Shown in pieces: positions 34,766 through 43,125 of a stretch of 64,000 nt of DNA. The first letter of the stretch is position 1; each line of letters begins with the position of its first letter. The notes under the pieces were generated by a model. It did no database searches. It saw only the letters and a program-made list of their open reading frames with translations, and was not told where the DNA came from. This DNA is from Pseudomonas sp. B21-023. Its GTDB lineage: Bacteria > Pseudomonadota > Gammaproteobacteria > Pseudomonadales > Pseudomonadaceae. Both the position numbers and the translations under genes were made by a program. The stretch spans positions 4,437,501 to 4,501,500 of the forward strand of contig NZ_CP087190.1 of NCBI RefSeq assembly GCF_024749165.1, in the 5' to 3' direction.

Positions 34766-35932
34766 TTAAGCGGCGGAATCGAGGACTTCGGTCAGCCACT
34801 GGTTGGTGACTTCGACGCGGAAATTGGGGTTTTCGGCAGGCGGTACATCGGTGAAACGGATGTTCCAGTACACCTTGCCCTGCTCCAGTTGGCTGGCGGT
34901 GTTCAGCTCCGGATCGGCGAAGACCTCGAAGTTGATGATCGCGCCCTGGTTCTTCAGGTCGCGCATGAAGGCCTGCAGGCCCTCGGTGACGTCCTTGACG
35001 TAGGTGGCGGTGATGGAGCGGTCGACGGCCCACTTGTGGCCGTAGAGGATCGCGTCCATGACGATGTCCATGGTCCGCACGCGGGTGACGAAGGCCCATT
35101 TCGGGTCGCTCGACAGGGTGCGGTTGCCCCACAGGCGGAAGCCGTCGTCGCGGATGATGGTGGCGATGTTGGCGTTGTTCAGCAGGTTGGCGCGGCAGGT
35201 GTCGTCACCATCGAGGAACTCCACGGCGCGGGTGGTGCCGGTGATGCCGACGAACTCCTTGTTCGACGGCGAGGCCCAGAAGCCGTACTCGCGGTCGGTG
35301 TAGGCGAACAGGCCGGCAACCCAGGCCGAACCCGGCGCGTCGACGGTGGCCTCTGCGGCGTTGTCCCAGTAGCGCACGCCCGGGTCGACCAGGAAGGCGC
35401 GCTTGGCGCCGAAGTTCTTGGCGTAGGCGATGGCCGCTTCGTCGGTGCTGTTGGGGCCGTCGATGATGGCGATGGCGCGCAGCTTGTCGGCCAAGGCCAC
35501 CAGGGCGGTGCCAACGGCCTGGGTGGCGCTGTGCTTGGGGGTGACCAGCAGGCGCGGCTGGGCGTTGAAACGGCTCTTGCCGTCGAGCAGCGCCTGCAGG
35601 CCGGTGCGCTTGCCGTCGGCCAGCACATTGCCGATGATCGCCGAGGTCTGCTCGGCGGCGTCTTCGAGCTTGGCCACGCCGCAAGCGACGATAACCGCCT
35701 TGGCGCGGCTGTAGATGGCGCGGCAAGCCTTGGTGATCGCCGCGTCCTGGCCGAACGCCGCGACCGCTTCGCGCTCGCTGGTGATCAGAATCAGGTCATT
35801 GGCCTTGGCGGTGACGCCCGGGCCTTCGGTGAAGGTGTCGACCAGGCCGATGATCGAGGACGACGGCAGCGCGATGCTGCGGGCACCGGTGTCTACGTTG
35901 GTAACGGTTACGCCGTGGAAAAAACCACTCAT
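34766..35932 (-). CDS. Contractile tail sheath protein (FI)
   Basis: 388 residues: FFHGVTVTNVDTGARSIALP, KSRFNAQPRLLVTPKHSATQ and the C-terminal ITATYVKDVTEGLQAFMRDL, typical of P2 FI sheath. Contraction drives the tube through the target envelope. The existence of sheath plus FII tube defines this half of the cluster as R-type. RBS CAGGAG; two terminator hairpins lie directly upstream. Confidence 0.95.
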   Translation of the reverse strand: MSGFFHGVTVTNVDTGARSIALPSSSIIGLVDTFTEGPGVTAKANDLILITSEREAVAAFGQDAAITKACRAIYSRAKAVIVACGVAKLEDAAEQTSAIIGNVLADGKRTGLQALLDGKSRFNAQPRLLVTPKHSATQAVGTALVALADKLRAIAIIDGPNSTDEAAIAYAKNFGAKRAFLVDPGVRYWDNAAEATVDAPGSAWVAGLFAYTDREYGFWASPSNKEFVGITGTTRAVEFLDGDDTCRANLLNNANIATIIRDDGFRLWGNRTLSSDPKWAFVTRVRTMDIVMDAILYGHKWAVDRSITATYVKDVTEGLQAFMRDLKNQGAIINFEVFADPELNTASQLEQGKVYWNIRFTDVPPAENPNFRVEVTNQWLTEVLDSAA

Positions 35933-35951
35933 AAGTACTCCTGATATGAAA

Positions 35952-35970
35952 AGCCCCGCTTAGCGGGGCT
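35952..35970 (-). terminator. Terminator upstream of the sheath gene
   Basis: AGCCCCGC / GCGGGGCT with a tiny loop and TTTT on the reverse strand, only about 20 bases before the sheath start. Confidence 0.8.
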
Positions 35971-35994
35971 GAAATAGAGTGCAGCAGATAAGAA

Positions 35995-36017
35995 AACGCC
36001 CTGATTGACAGGGCGTT
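35995..36017 (-). terminator. Terminator of the tail fibre chaperone gene
   Basis: AACGCCCTG / CAGGGCGTT stem, 5-base loop, with TTTTCTT on the reverse strand; overlaps the stop codon at 36016-36018. Confidence 0.8.
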
Positions 36018-36444
36018 ATGAAAGACCATCAGATAGCCAAGCCGGGGCGGGAGGACGATGCTCGATCAGTGGGAACTGACCAGACTCGGGCCAAGAACGG
36101 AGTGTTTTGCGATAAGCTTGCAGTTCGGTGTACTGGGCAGAGGTCACTGTAGTTTCCGTGCCACTCTCCAGTTCATCGCGGTGGCGTGATACCAAACCAT
36201 CAGTTGCAGCAAGTTGCGCGTCACGCCATTCTCGCTCGGCGGATGCCAAAGCCCCTGAATTTACTCGAGGGGCCGAGATCAACGGTAAACCATTGCTATC
36301 AGGAACCAGCACGTTCCCTTCGGCTGCGGCTGATATCAGAGCCAGATACTTCTCTTCACTGATTTCCATCACATCAACCGGCATAGTCGTTCCATTGATG
36401 TCATGAACGTAAAGCCCGCCAGTTACAGCTGAATAAAAAAACAT
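36016..36444 (-). CDS. Tail fibre assembly chaperone (R-type fibre)
   Basis: 142 residues, Caudo_TAP-like: MFFYSAVTGGLYVHDINGTT, then SEEKYLALISAAAEGNVLVP and the C-terminal WPESGQFPLIEHRPPAPAWL. Needed to fold and trimerise the adjacent fibre. AGGAGG precedes ATG 36444. AT-richer than the baseplate genes, like the 3' half of the fibre gene, so it probably moved together with it. Confidence 0.88.
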   Translation of the reverse strand: MFFYSAVTGGLYVHDINGTTMPVDVMEISEEKYLALISAAAEGNVLVPDSNGLPLISAPRVNSGALASAEREWRDAQLAATDGLVSRHRDELESGTETTVTSAQYTELQAYRKTLRSWPESGQFPLIEHRPPAPAWLSDGLS

Positions 36445-36452
36445 TATTCCTC

Positions 36453-38900
36453 CTATCTTCCGATAGCGAACCAATAAACTGTTTGATACCCGCCGACACC
36501 TACCGGCACGGCGCTTTCAACTCGGATCGTGGAAGTATTCAGATATCCAGCACCACACCGACCTGCGGCGCCCCCCAGGCCAAACGTATAGGAGCAAACA
36601 ACCGTGATCCCTTGATTTGGAAAAGTAACCGGAAGTGTTACATCCAAAGTTCCGACTGCCGGTACCAAGGCAACGCCCCACTGCTGAATCAATCCATTGG
36701 GATTTTTTGCCCATCCGTTAGCTGAAAGCTGAGAGCTATAGTCAGCTGTATTTGAAAGGCCGCCAGAAATCACCGCATAGGTATGATCAGCATTACAGAT
36801 CAGCATCAAGGGGGGTTCGTTGGAACGAATCGTCACAGTGTCATAGGACCTAGAACCTATGGCGATATAACCTCCAGCCACAGCGGGTTTATGAACAGTG
36901 ATAGTGCCATTCCCAGAACCTACGGAGAGACAGAACACAGACCCCCTTGGGATACCCGAAGATGGAAGTACTACGCTGCCACTCCATGTCTGGGCACCTC
37001 CGCCATCCATGTACACCATTCGCCCGACCTCGGCCATGGTCAACGTGGAACCTGATGGGAAAGCGACGGAGCTGGAAGGGAACGTAAAGCCCATTTCTTT
37101 AACGAACTGGGTGGTCGCCAACTGGGTCGAGATGTTGCCACGCGCAGGTGTCGGAGCAGTTGGATTTCCGGTGAACACCGGATTATCGGTGGGTGCCAGG
37201 ATTCGCCATGCGGACCACTTGGATTCATTGGACATGGATCGAATGGCGCGCAATACAGGATCGTCCGCCAGACCTGACTGCCCTGAAGTCAGTGTTTGCG
37301 TCAGATAGTTCTTATCGCTGTACCCATCCACGACCAGAGAGTAACGTCGTGATCCGCTTATCCAGCCAGCCGGAAGATTCAGCACGCCCGCCATAGGTGT
37401 CAGGAAATTACCAGGCACGGTGTATTTATTTAGGTCCACCTCTGCACTGGCAATGGCCATACCCAGGCCATAGGCACCAGACGTCACCATCCGCCCGGAC
37501 ACTCGGTCCAGCGGCGAATCCATTTTTGGCGTGTTGAGGCCATCCCACAGCTGTCCCCAGGCACTCCATTTACCGTTGAGCAGGCGCGACCGCTTAAAGG
37601 TAAGACCACCCGGTGTTTCGCCCACTCCACTGGTAACCGTTTCCCAGAGTTGCAATGCCGACTTCTCTGCATCGCGCTCCAAGTGAAACAGCATGCCGCC
37701 CACCAGTGACTCTCCCGCGTACACCGGAAAAGCCCCAGTGGTGACAGTAGTCGATAGGTAGAGTCCTGTTTCGGTAATCTCGTCGATATTCCCTGCCCAG
37801 ATGGAGGCGACATTAGACGCCAGACCATACCGGGCAAGCACATTGCGTACAAACGCAGTAGTAGCGATAGAGGTATCGCTATCCGTTGTGGCCGGGGTCG
37901 GAGCTCGAGGGTCACCGCTAAACGAAGGACTTGCCAGTGGAGCCTTGAGCGCGAGCGCAGTATCCACTTGACCTTTGGTGTACACATCGGTCAATCCGTA
38001 CCCAGCTACCGTAGTCGGGTTGGTCGCGGCAATCACTCGCCCGTACTTGTCTACCGTGACACTACGATAAGTCCCTGCCGACACTCCGCTACGACCGAAG
38101 GCCATTTCATAGTTCTGAGCACTGACACCCAAGGTCGTCGCTCCATCGCTGACCAACTGCCAAGCGCTATCGCCATTAGCCGTGCCCTTCTCGACCAGCA
38201 CCAGTAGGCCAGGTGTGATCTTGGCATCACTGTCAGCATCGCTGCAGCGCGTCCATGCGCCTGCGCCCGCCAAGTAGAGACCATTGTCCTTGGCCGCCGT
38301 CTGATCCTTGACCAGCACCCGGGTGCCCGCCTGCAATGCAACACCATCGATGGTCTGCAACCCGCTCAGGGTAATGGCGGCTGTGGTCGCAACCTGCACC
38401 GAATGCTTGAAATCCTGCCGCGCCAACTCCTCGGTGACCCACTCACGAGTAGCCAGGACCACAGCCGGATCGATCTTAAGCTGCACATTGCTGGCACTGC
38501 TGACGATCAGGTTCATGCGCACCACTTGGGTACGCCCGGAGCCCTGGCTGAGCAACGGTTTGTAGGTCGGCGCGCAGTTGGCCACGGCAACCATGTCGCC
38601 ATCGGCGTCGTACAGCGCGATCTCGCGGATCCACTTGCCGCCGACATCCGCCGGGATGACCTGCTCGGCGACGATGATCGCGCTGTTCTTGTCGTCCACC
38701 TTCAGCTGGTTCAGCGGCGCCCGGCGCCATTCGTTGATCAGGCTGGTCTGGGTGGCGTTGGGGGTGGGGTCGGCGCCGTTGGCGTCGCCCACGCCCATCT
38801 GGGTGATTTTCCACGGGATGCCCAAGGCATCCGCGTTGGCCTGTTTCGCCGCGCCCACGTTGGTGAGGATGGCGTAGAACTGGGAATTCTGGTCAACCAT
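36453..38900 (-). CDS. R-type tail fibre (receptor-binding)
   Basis: 815 residues. The N-terminal DUF3751 baseplate-attachment domain begins MVDQNSQFYAILTNVGAAKQ and runs to about residue 160; a shaft with phage-fibre repeats (TSIATTAFVRNVLARYG; STQLATTQFVKEMGF) follows, and the receptor-binding tip ends GYQTVYWFAIGR. It determines which strains are killed. The first third is high-GC like the baseplate genes, the distal part is clearly AT-richer. ATG 38900 overlaps the end of gpI. Confidence 0.93.
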   Translation of the reverse strand: MVDQNSQFYAILTNVGAAKQANADALGIPWKITQMGVGDANGADPTPNATQTSLINEWRRAPLNQLKVDDKNSAIIVAEQVIPADVGGKWIREIALYDADGDMVAVANCAPTYKPLLSQGSGRTQVVRMNLIVSSASNVQLKIDPAVVLATREWVTEELARQDFKHSVQVATTAAITLSGLQTIDGVALQAGTRVLVKDQTAAKDNGLYLAGAGAWTRCSDADSDAKITPGLLVLVEKGTANGDSAWQLVSDGATTLGVSAQNYEMAFGRSGVSAGTYRSVTVDKYGRVIAATNPTTVAGYGLTDVYTKGQVDTALALKAPLASPSFSGDPRAPTPATTDSDTSIATTAFVRNVLARYGLASNVASIWAGNIDEITETGLYLSTTVTTGAFPVYAGESLVGGMLFHLERDAEKSALQLWETVTSGVGETPGGLTFKRSRLLNGKWSAWGQLWDGLNTPKMDSPLDRVSGRMVTSGAYGLGMAIASAEVDLNKYTVPGNFLTPMAGVLNLPAGWISGSRRYSLVVDGYSDKNYLTQTLTSGQSGLADDPVLRAIRSMSNESKWSAWRILAPTDNPVFTGNPTAPTPARGNISTQLATTQFVKEMGFTFPSSSVAFPSGSTLTMAEVGRMVYMDGGGAQTWSGSVVLPSSGIPRGSVFCLSVGSGNGTITVHKPAVAGGYIAIGSRSYDTVTIRSNEPPLMLICNADHTYAVISGGLSNTADYSSQLSANGWAKNPNGLIQQWGVALVPAVGTLDVTLPVTFPNQGITVVCSYTFGLGGAAGRCGAGYLNTSTIRVESAVPVGVGGYQTVYWFAIGR

Positions 38901-39510
38901 GTGCAATGTCCAAGGTATCGATTGTGTGTTCCCGGCCGCCGCGACCAATGGCGCCACTGACGATCAGGTCAGGAGGTGCCGGCGGGTAGACGTCGAGTTC
39001 GTCGCCGTCCTGCAGCGTGCAGCCGAAGTAGAGGGCGCCACGGCTTTCGAGGCTGATCGCCAGCCCCGTCATGTGGCGGCTGACCGGCCGGGCGTCGTCG
39101 ATCAGCGACGACAGTTCGTTGTAGGTTTCCTCGCTGATGCCGGTGTCGGTCACCCCGACCTTCAGCGCAAAGGTGCCCGGTACTCCGGCCGGCTGGGTCT
39201 GCCACCATTCCTGCACCTCGATCAGGTAGCCGAACGGTTCGACCACCCGCCGCAGGGCGCCGAGGGTGCCCTTGTGGGCGTGGACGAAGAACGCCGAGCG
39301 GATCACCGAGCGCTTGATCGCCTCGCTCCAGCTGTCGTCCCAGCGGTCCACCGACCAGGCCCAGGCCAACTGGTAGAGCAGGTGCGCCGGGCAGGTGTCG
39401 GGGTTGTAGAGGGTGCGCAAGGCGGCCTTGAGGTCTTCGTCGGCGGCCACCTCGATGGCCCGCTCCAGTGGCGTGCGGTTGAGCGGCAGAAGACTCTGCA
39501 TGTCAGCCAC
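38893..39510 (-). CDS. Baseplate protein I
   Basis: 205 residues of the P2 gpI family: TCPAHLLYQLAWAWSVDRWD, FFVHAHKGTLGALRRVVEPF, LIEVQEWWQ. Connects baseplate wedge and fibre. The GTG at 39510 and the ATG at 39501 are both plausible starts; both overlap or abut the gpJ stop. Confidence 0.92.
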   Translation of the reverse strand: MADMQSLLPLNRTPLERAIEVAADEDLKAALRTLYNPDTCPAHLLYQLAWAWSVDRWDDSWSEAIKRSVIRSAFFVHAHKGTLGALRRVVEPFGYLIEVQEWWQTQPAGVPGTFALKVGVTDTGISEETYNELSSLIDDARPVSRHMTGLAISLESRGALYFGCTLQDGDELDVYPPAPPDLIVSGAIGRGGREHTIDTLDIAHG

Positions 39511-40384
39511 CCCGCCGCAGTTCGATGTCCGTACACCAGGCGGCCTGGGCCTTGCTCGGGCGGATATCGCTCCAACCGACCAGCTCGACGCGGCTCACGC
39601 CGTCGATATGCAGTTGCGCGTCGATCCCCGAACGGGCGACCTCGACGCCCAGGCGTCGGCGCGGGTTGACCCAAGCCTGGAGACGGCGTCGGCACTCGCT
39701 GAGGATCGCTTCGAACTCCGGGCCGTTATCGGCCATGTGCAGCACCGCCTCGACGCGGTATGGCAACACCTCGGCGCTGCGCACATTGACCCGGTCGGCG
39801 ACCGGGCGGATATCGTCGTCGTTGAGGTAGGCGTTGACCTGCGCCAGCAGCTCTGGGCTGGCCACGCCGTCGCTGTCCAGGCTCAGCACAGTGACATCCA
39901 CCACGGCCGGCGACGGGCTTTCGGCGGTCGCGTCGGCGACCCGCCCCGAAGCGTTGCGGGCATGGAGGATGTAGCTGTTGCGCGGGCCGGCGGTGGTCAG
40001 GCCTTCGTAGACCAGCTGCACCCGTTCGCGCAGGGCGTCGTCGGATTCGAGCACGGCCTCGGTCGGAGGGATCGTGCTCGGGTTCGCGACCTGGATCACC
40101 AGGCGCTGCAGGTTGACGTTGGCCGCCAGTTGGTCGAGGTCGCTGCCTTGGGCGTAGGCCAGCAGCAGCGCCTTGGCCGCGTCGTTGATGCGCGCCCGGT
40201 TGAGCAGCTTGCGGTAGGCGCCCACCTCGAGCAGCTTGGTCACCGGGTCGCTTTCCAGGTTGGCGGTCCAGCCTTCACCCATCTGGGTGCGGAAGCTAGT
40301 CAGGTCTTCCTGGTAGAGCACCTCGAAATCAAGGTCTTCGAGCAGTTGCGGCGCGGGTAGTTTCGACAGGTCGACCTGGCTCAT
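39503..40384 (-). CDS. Baseplate protein J
   Basis: 293 residues of the P2 gpJ family: LPAPQLLEDLDFEVLYQEDL at the start, LLAYAQGSDLDQLAANVNLQ and the DALRERVQLVYEGLTTAGPR signature. Wedge subunit. Overlaps gpW by ATGA. Confidence 0.94.
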   Translation of the reverse strand: MSQVDLSKLPAPQLLEDLDFEVLYQEDLTSFRTQMGEGWTANLESDPVTKLLEVGAYRKLLNRARINDAAKALLLAYAQGSDLDQLAANVNLQRLVIQVANPSTIPPTEAVLESDDALRERVQLVYEGLTTAGPRNSYILHARNASGRVADATAESPSPAVVDVTVLSLDSDGVASPELLAQVNAYLNDDDIRPVADRVNVRSAEVLPYRVEAVLHMADNGPEFEAILSECRRRLQAWVNPRRRLGVEVARSGIDAQLHIDGVSRVELVGWSDIRPSKAQAAWCTDIELRRGG

Positions 40385-40707
40385 ACGGTCACCTCCACCA
40401 GGGCGTCATCGCCCAGATAACGGCCGCTCAGGGCCAGGCTGACCTGGCCGTCGAGCATGGCCACCACCTTGACCCGGTCGAGCTTCAAGCGCGGTTCCCA
40501 GCGCCCCAGGGCGCGGGCTACCTCGGCCTGCACCGCGCTCTTCCAGCCCTCGTTGACCGGCAGGTCGATGTAGCGGCGCAGCTGGCTGCCGTAGTCAGGG
40601 CGCATGCGACGGCTACCTAATGGTGTGGTGAGGATGTCTTCGATGGATTGACGCAGGTGGGCCACGCCCGACAGGGGTTGGCCGGTGCGGCGATCCATGC
40701 CGATCAT
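40381..40707 (-). CDS. Baseplate protein W (gp25-like)
   Basis: 108 residues: GMDRRTGQPLSGVAHLRQSI, EDILTTPLGSRRMRPDYGSQ and RLKLDRVKV, the lysozyme-like fold shared with T4 gp25. Initiates sheath assembly at the baseplate. ATG 40707 is used; ATG 40698 is an alternative. It is set off from the next upstream gene by a 177-base gap. Confidence 0.93.
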   Translation of the reverse strand: MIGMDRRTGQPLSGVAHLRQSIEDILTTPLGSRRMRPDYGSQLRRYIDLPVNEGWKSAVQAEVARALGRWEPRLKLDRVKVVAMLDGQVSLALSGRYLGDDALVEVTV

Positions 40708-40884
40708 GACGCACCGTCGGTCACGGGCATGGCCCGTGGAAAGGTAGGCATAGTGTTCTCCTTGATGAGAAGGCCAGTTGCGGCCTTGGGCTGCCCAGAA
40801 ACCACACGGCCTTCGCGCAACAGCTACCGGATAGCAGAGTCTGGTGCGCGGGCGGCGCATTGACCGCATGTCCGTCCGCGGGGG

Positions 40885-41529
40885 TCAGTTGGTAATCAGC
40901 AGATCCAGGCTGGTGGCGTCACATGCATTGCTGACCTTCCTGTCGATCACCAGGTAGAGCATCGAGGTGGTGGACACCTCGATTTCGCTTGCCTTGATGA
41001 CAGCACTGCCGCCGTTGGCCAGATTGCCCGACTGCAACACGCTATCCCCGAGGTTGAGTGACCATGTGATGCCATCGCCACATGCGTTGTGCAGGTCGTT
41101 CACACGGCCAAGCACGTTGATCTTGCCGGCGATCGGGCTGGCCCAGCGCACGATGCTCTGGCTTTCGGCTCCCGGATGGGTCGCCACCTCGCCTTGCTTG
41201 AAGACGAAACTGCCACCAGAGCCTGTGAACGTGAAACTCTTCTTGATAACACTCACGTAGGCACCCGTTGCATCGTCCCGCCAGCAGGTGACGTTGGCGC
41301 CGCTGCAGGAGTCTGCAACGAAGGTCGGCATCGGGGTGTAGTTGGCCGCGGCATTGACGGCGGTCTTGTTCTGCATGAACGACCAGGGCGAATCGGGTGC
41401 GGCATTCTGCGTCGCGATGTACATGTCCCGGGCCAGGTTCCACGACTGGGCAGTTGCCGCCCAGGCACCGGGGGCCATGACGCTACACAGCAGGGTGAGC
41501 GCGACTAGAGTGGGTTTGAATTTTTTCAT
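40885..41529 (-). CDS. Secreted beta-sandwich-like protein inserted in the R-type operon
   Basis: 214-residue precursor with a clear signal peptide (MKKFKPTLVALTLLCSVMAP, then GAWA-AT). The mature part looks like an all-beta domain: GEVATHPGAESQSIVRWASP, then IAGKINVLGRVNDLH, CGDGITWSLNLGDSVLQSGN and STTSMLYLVIDRKVSNACDA. The pattern H-P-G...V-R-W-x-x-P-x-x-G...G-D-G-x-x-W...L-Y-x-V-x-D...D-x-T resembles domains in extracellular proteins of other bacteria (recollection, not searched). Not a phage tail family. AAGGATC precedes the start. Its role in or beside the tailocin is unknown. Confidence 0.75.
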   Translation of the reverse strand: MKKFKPTLVALTLLCSVMAPGAWAATAQSWNLARDMYIATQNAAPDSPWSFMQNKTAVNAAANYTPMPTFVADSCSGANVTCWRDDATGAYVSVIKKSFTFTGSGGSFVFKQGEVATHPGAESQSIVRWASPIAGKINVLGRVNDLHNACGDGITWSLNLGDSVLQSGNLANGGSAVIKASEIEVSTTSMLYLVIDRKVSNACDATSLDLLITN

Positions 41530-41548
41530 GGTCTGATCAGATCCTTGT

Positions 41549-42109
41549 TCAGTGCTTGTGATTGGCGGTGTTGCCGGCCGTATCGATGATCCGGCTACCG
41601 CCATTGATATCGCCGCTGACCGTCAGCGGGCCGTTGATGGAGACGTTGCCGGAGAGGGTGATCGACGCGGCTTCGAGGGTGATGAGGTTGTCGCTGACCA
41701 CCAGGGTGCTGCCGCCGACCTGGACCGTGACCTGGCCGCTGGGCAGCTGGATGTCATAGCGTTTGGCCAGCCAGTCGTAGGCCAGCGAGCCGCCGTCGTC
41801 GAAGCGCCAGACCTCGACATGGTCGCGGTTGTCCGGCGCCGTCCCGGCATTGCCGTATAACCCCGGGACGAAGGTGCCCTGGGCCGGTTCGCCGCTGGGG
41901 CTGATCAGCACACCCTGCTCGTCCAGGCTCGGTACCCGCCAGTGACGGGCCTTGCCGGCAGCCTGGGCATGCCAGCGCACCCAGGCACTGGTCCAGCCGC
42001 CGCCATCGGACACCCGCACCCGGGCTGCGACCAGGTCGACCGCGACCACCCGGCACGGAATCACCAGGCTGGCCAGCATGCGATCGTGCATGGCACTGGC
42101 GTAGCTCAT
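41549..42109 (-). CDS. Baseplate spike protein V
   Basis: 186 residues: MSYASAMHDRMLASLVIPCR, an OB-fold-like domain, then GVLISPSGEPAQGTFVPGLY and a short beta-helix (TLEAASITLSGNVSINGPLT, then VSGDINGGS) ending ANHKH, the His-x-His iron-binding tip typical of P2/phi92 spikes. Punctures the outer membrane. Overlaps the gene upstream by ATGA. Confidence 0.93.
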   Translation of the reverse strand: MSYASAMHDRMLASLVIPCRVVAVDLVAARVRVSDGGGWTSAWVRWHAQAAGKARHWRVPSLDEQGVLISPSGEPAQGTFVPGLYGNAGTAPDNRDHVEVWRFDDGGSLAYDWLAKRYDIQLPSGQVTVQVGGSTLVVSDNLITLEAASITLSGNVSINGPLTVSGDINGGSRIIDTAGNTANHKH

Positions 42110-42603
42110 GCCAGATCCTCCGGGGCCAGGTACTTGTGCTCGTTGCCGGGACCGGTGTCGGGGTACACGCCTAGCACCAAGCTGCCAGCGGGCTGGTCGG
42201 GCCAGGGCCAGCTCGGTTCGCCCAACAGCACCGGCTGCTGCCATTGCACGGCCCAGCTGCCGTCCTGATACTGCGCCCGCACGTCACGGGCGGCTTCGAC
42301 GAAGTCCAGCCCCCATACCTGCTGACGCAGCAGGTCCATCAGTTGCGCGGCCAACTCGCTGCCCTGCAGGCGGCTATCCGCGCTGCCTGGGCTGGCTGCG
42401 ATGTCGGCCTCGAAGGTAACTACCAACACCGAGCGGCCATCGCGCGGCGCGGTGTCGGCGATCATGCTGACAATGCCATGGCGCAAGGCCGGCAGCGCCG
42501 GTTGGCCAGCGCCCTGCGTATGCGCGGCGACCGTTGCCAGGCCAGGCATCGCCTCGCGAAGGGTCGCCGTCATGGTTGCTTGCAGAATCGACAGCTCGCT
42601 CAT
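42106..42603 (-). CDS. R-type tailocin protein, PA0615-like
   Basis: 165 residues (MSELSILQATMTATLREAMP, later SELAAQLMDLLRQQVWGLDF and PGNEHKYLAPEDL). It occupies the position of PA0615 in the P. aeruginosa R2 pyocin cluster, directly before the spike gene; the function there is not defined either. AAGGAG precedes the ATG. First gene after a terminator, so it may begin its own transcript or depend on read-through. Confidence 0.8.
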   Translation of the reverse strand: MSELSILQATMTATLREAMPGLATVAAHTQGAGQPALPALRHGIVSMIADTAPRDGRSVLVVTFEADIAASPGSADSRLQGSELAAQLMDLLRQQVWGLDFVEAARDVRAQYQDGSWAVQWQQPVLLGEPSWPWPDQPAGSLVLGVYPDTGPGNEHKYLAPEDLA

Positions 42604-42728
42604 GCTCGCTCCTTGTCTCGTTGCGGGCCCAAGATGGATGCGGCCAAGGTCGACCGGCGTCGAAACGGCAGCACGGTCGGATCGTGGGTGGCGCTGGCGC
42701 GGGGCCAGGCCATAGCGTTTGCGCGGGC

Positions 42729-42752
42729 AAAAAAATACCGCCGGGTGGCGGT
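42729..42752 (-). terminator. Terminator between F-type and R-type modules
   Basis: ACCGCC / GGCGGT stem with 4-base loop and a run of seven T on the reverse strand, 22 bases after the stop of the fibre chaperone at 42774. Confidence 0.85.
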
Positions 42753-42773
42753 CGGTCGTCGAGCTCATCGGCA

Positions 42774-43118
42774 CTATTGCGGGCGCCGCGGACGGTATTG
42801 GCGGCCAGGGAAACCCTCGGCCCCGTCCTTCCAGGCCCGCAGGGCGACCCGATAACCCCGCCAGTCGGCAACCGTAGTGCCGGGCATCGCGGCCGGGTCG
42901 TCATCGTCGAGCATCAGGATCTGTTCCGCTGCCTCTCGTAGTTGCGCGGCGACCCACAACCCCTCCTCGCCCTTGCTGACGGTCAGCGCCTGCTGGTCGA
43001 TGAACTCCTGATACTCGCTGTCACTGATCGCGACCAGCCCGGGTTGCAGGTACTGGTCCACGGTTTCCTCTCTGTACGCATGGATCTGGCCGCTGTCGGG
43101 GTCTTTGTAGAACAACAT
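42774..43118 (-). CDS. Tail fibre chaperone-like protein (F-type fibre 3)
   Basis: 114 residues (MLFYKDPDSGQIHAYREETV, D-x-Y-L-x-P-G-L-V-A-I-S-D-x-E-Y-x-E-F-I). The ISDSEYQEFI segment and the F-Y-x-D-x-x-S-G-x-I-H-x-Y opening are like fibre assembly proteins. It follows the fibre at 43126 by 7 bases. Confidence 0.75.
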   Translation of the reverse strand: MLFYKDPDSGQIHAYREETVDQYLQPGLVAISDSEYQEFIDQQALTVSKGEEGLWVAAQLREAAEQILMLDDDDPAAMPGTTVADWRGYRVALRAWKDGAEGFPGRQYRPRRPQ

Positions 43119-43125
43119 GCTGGCG

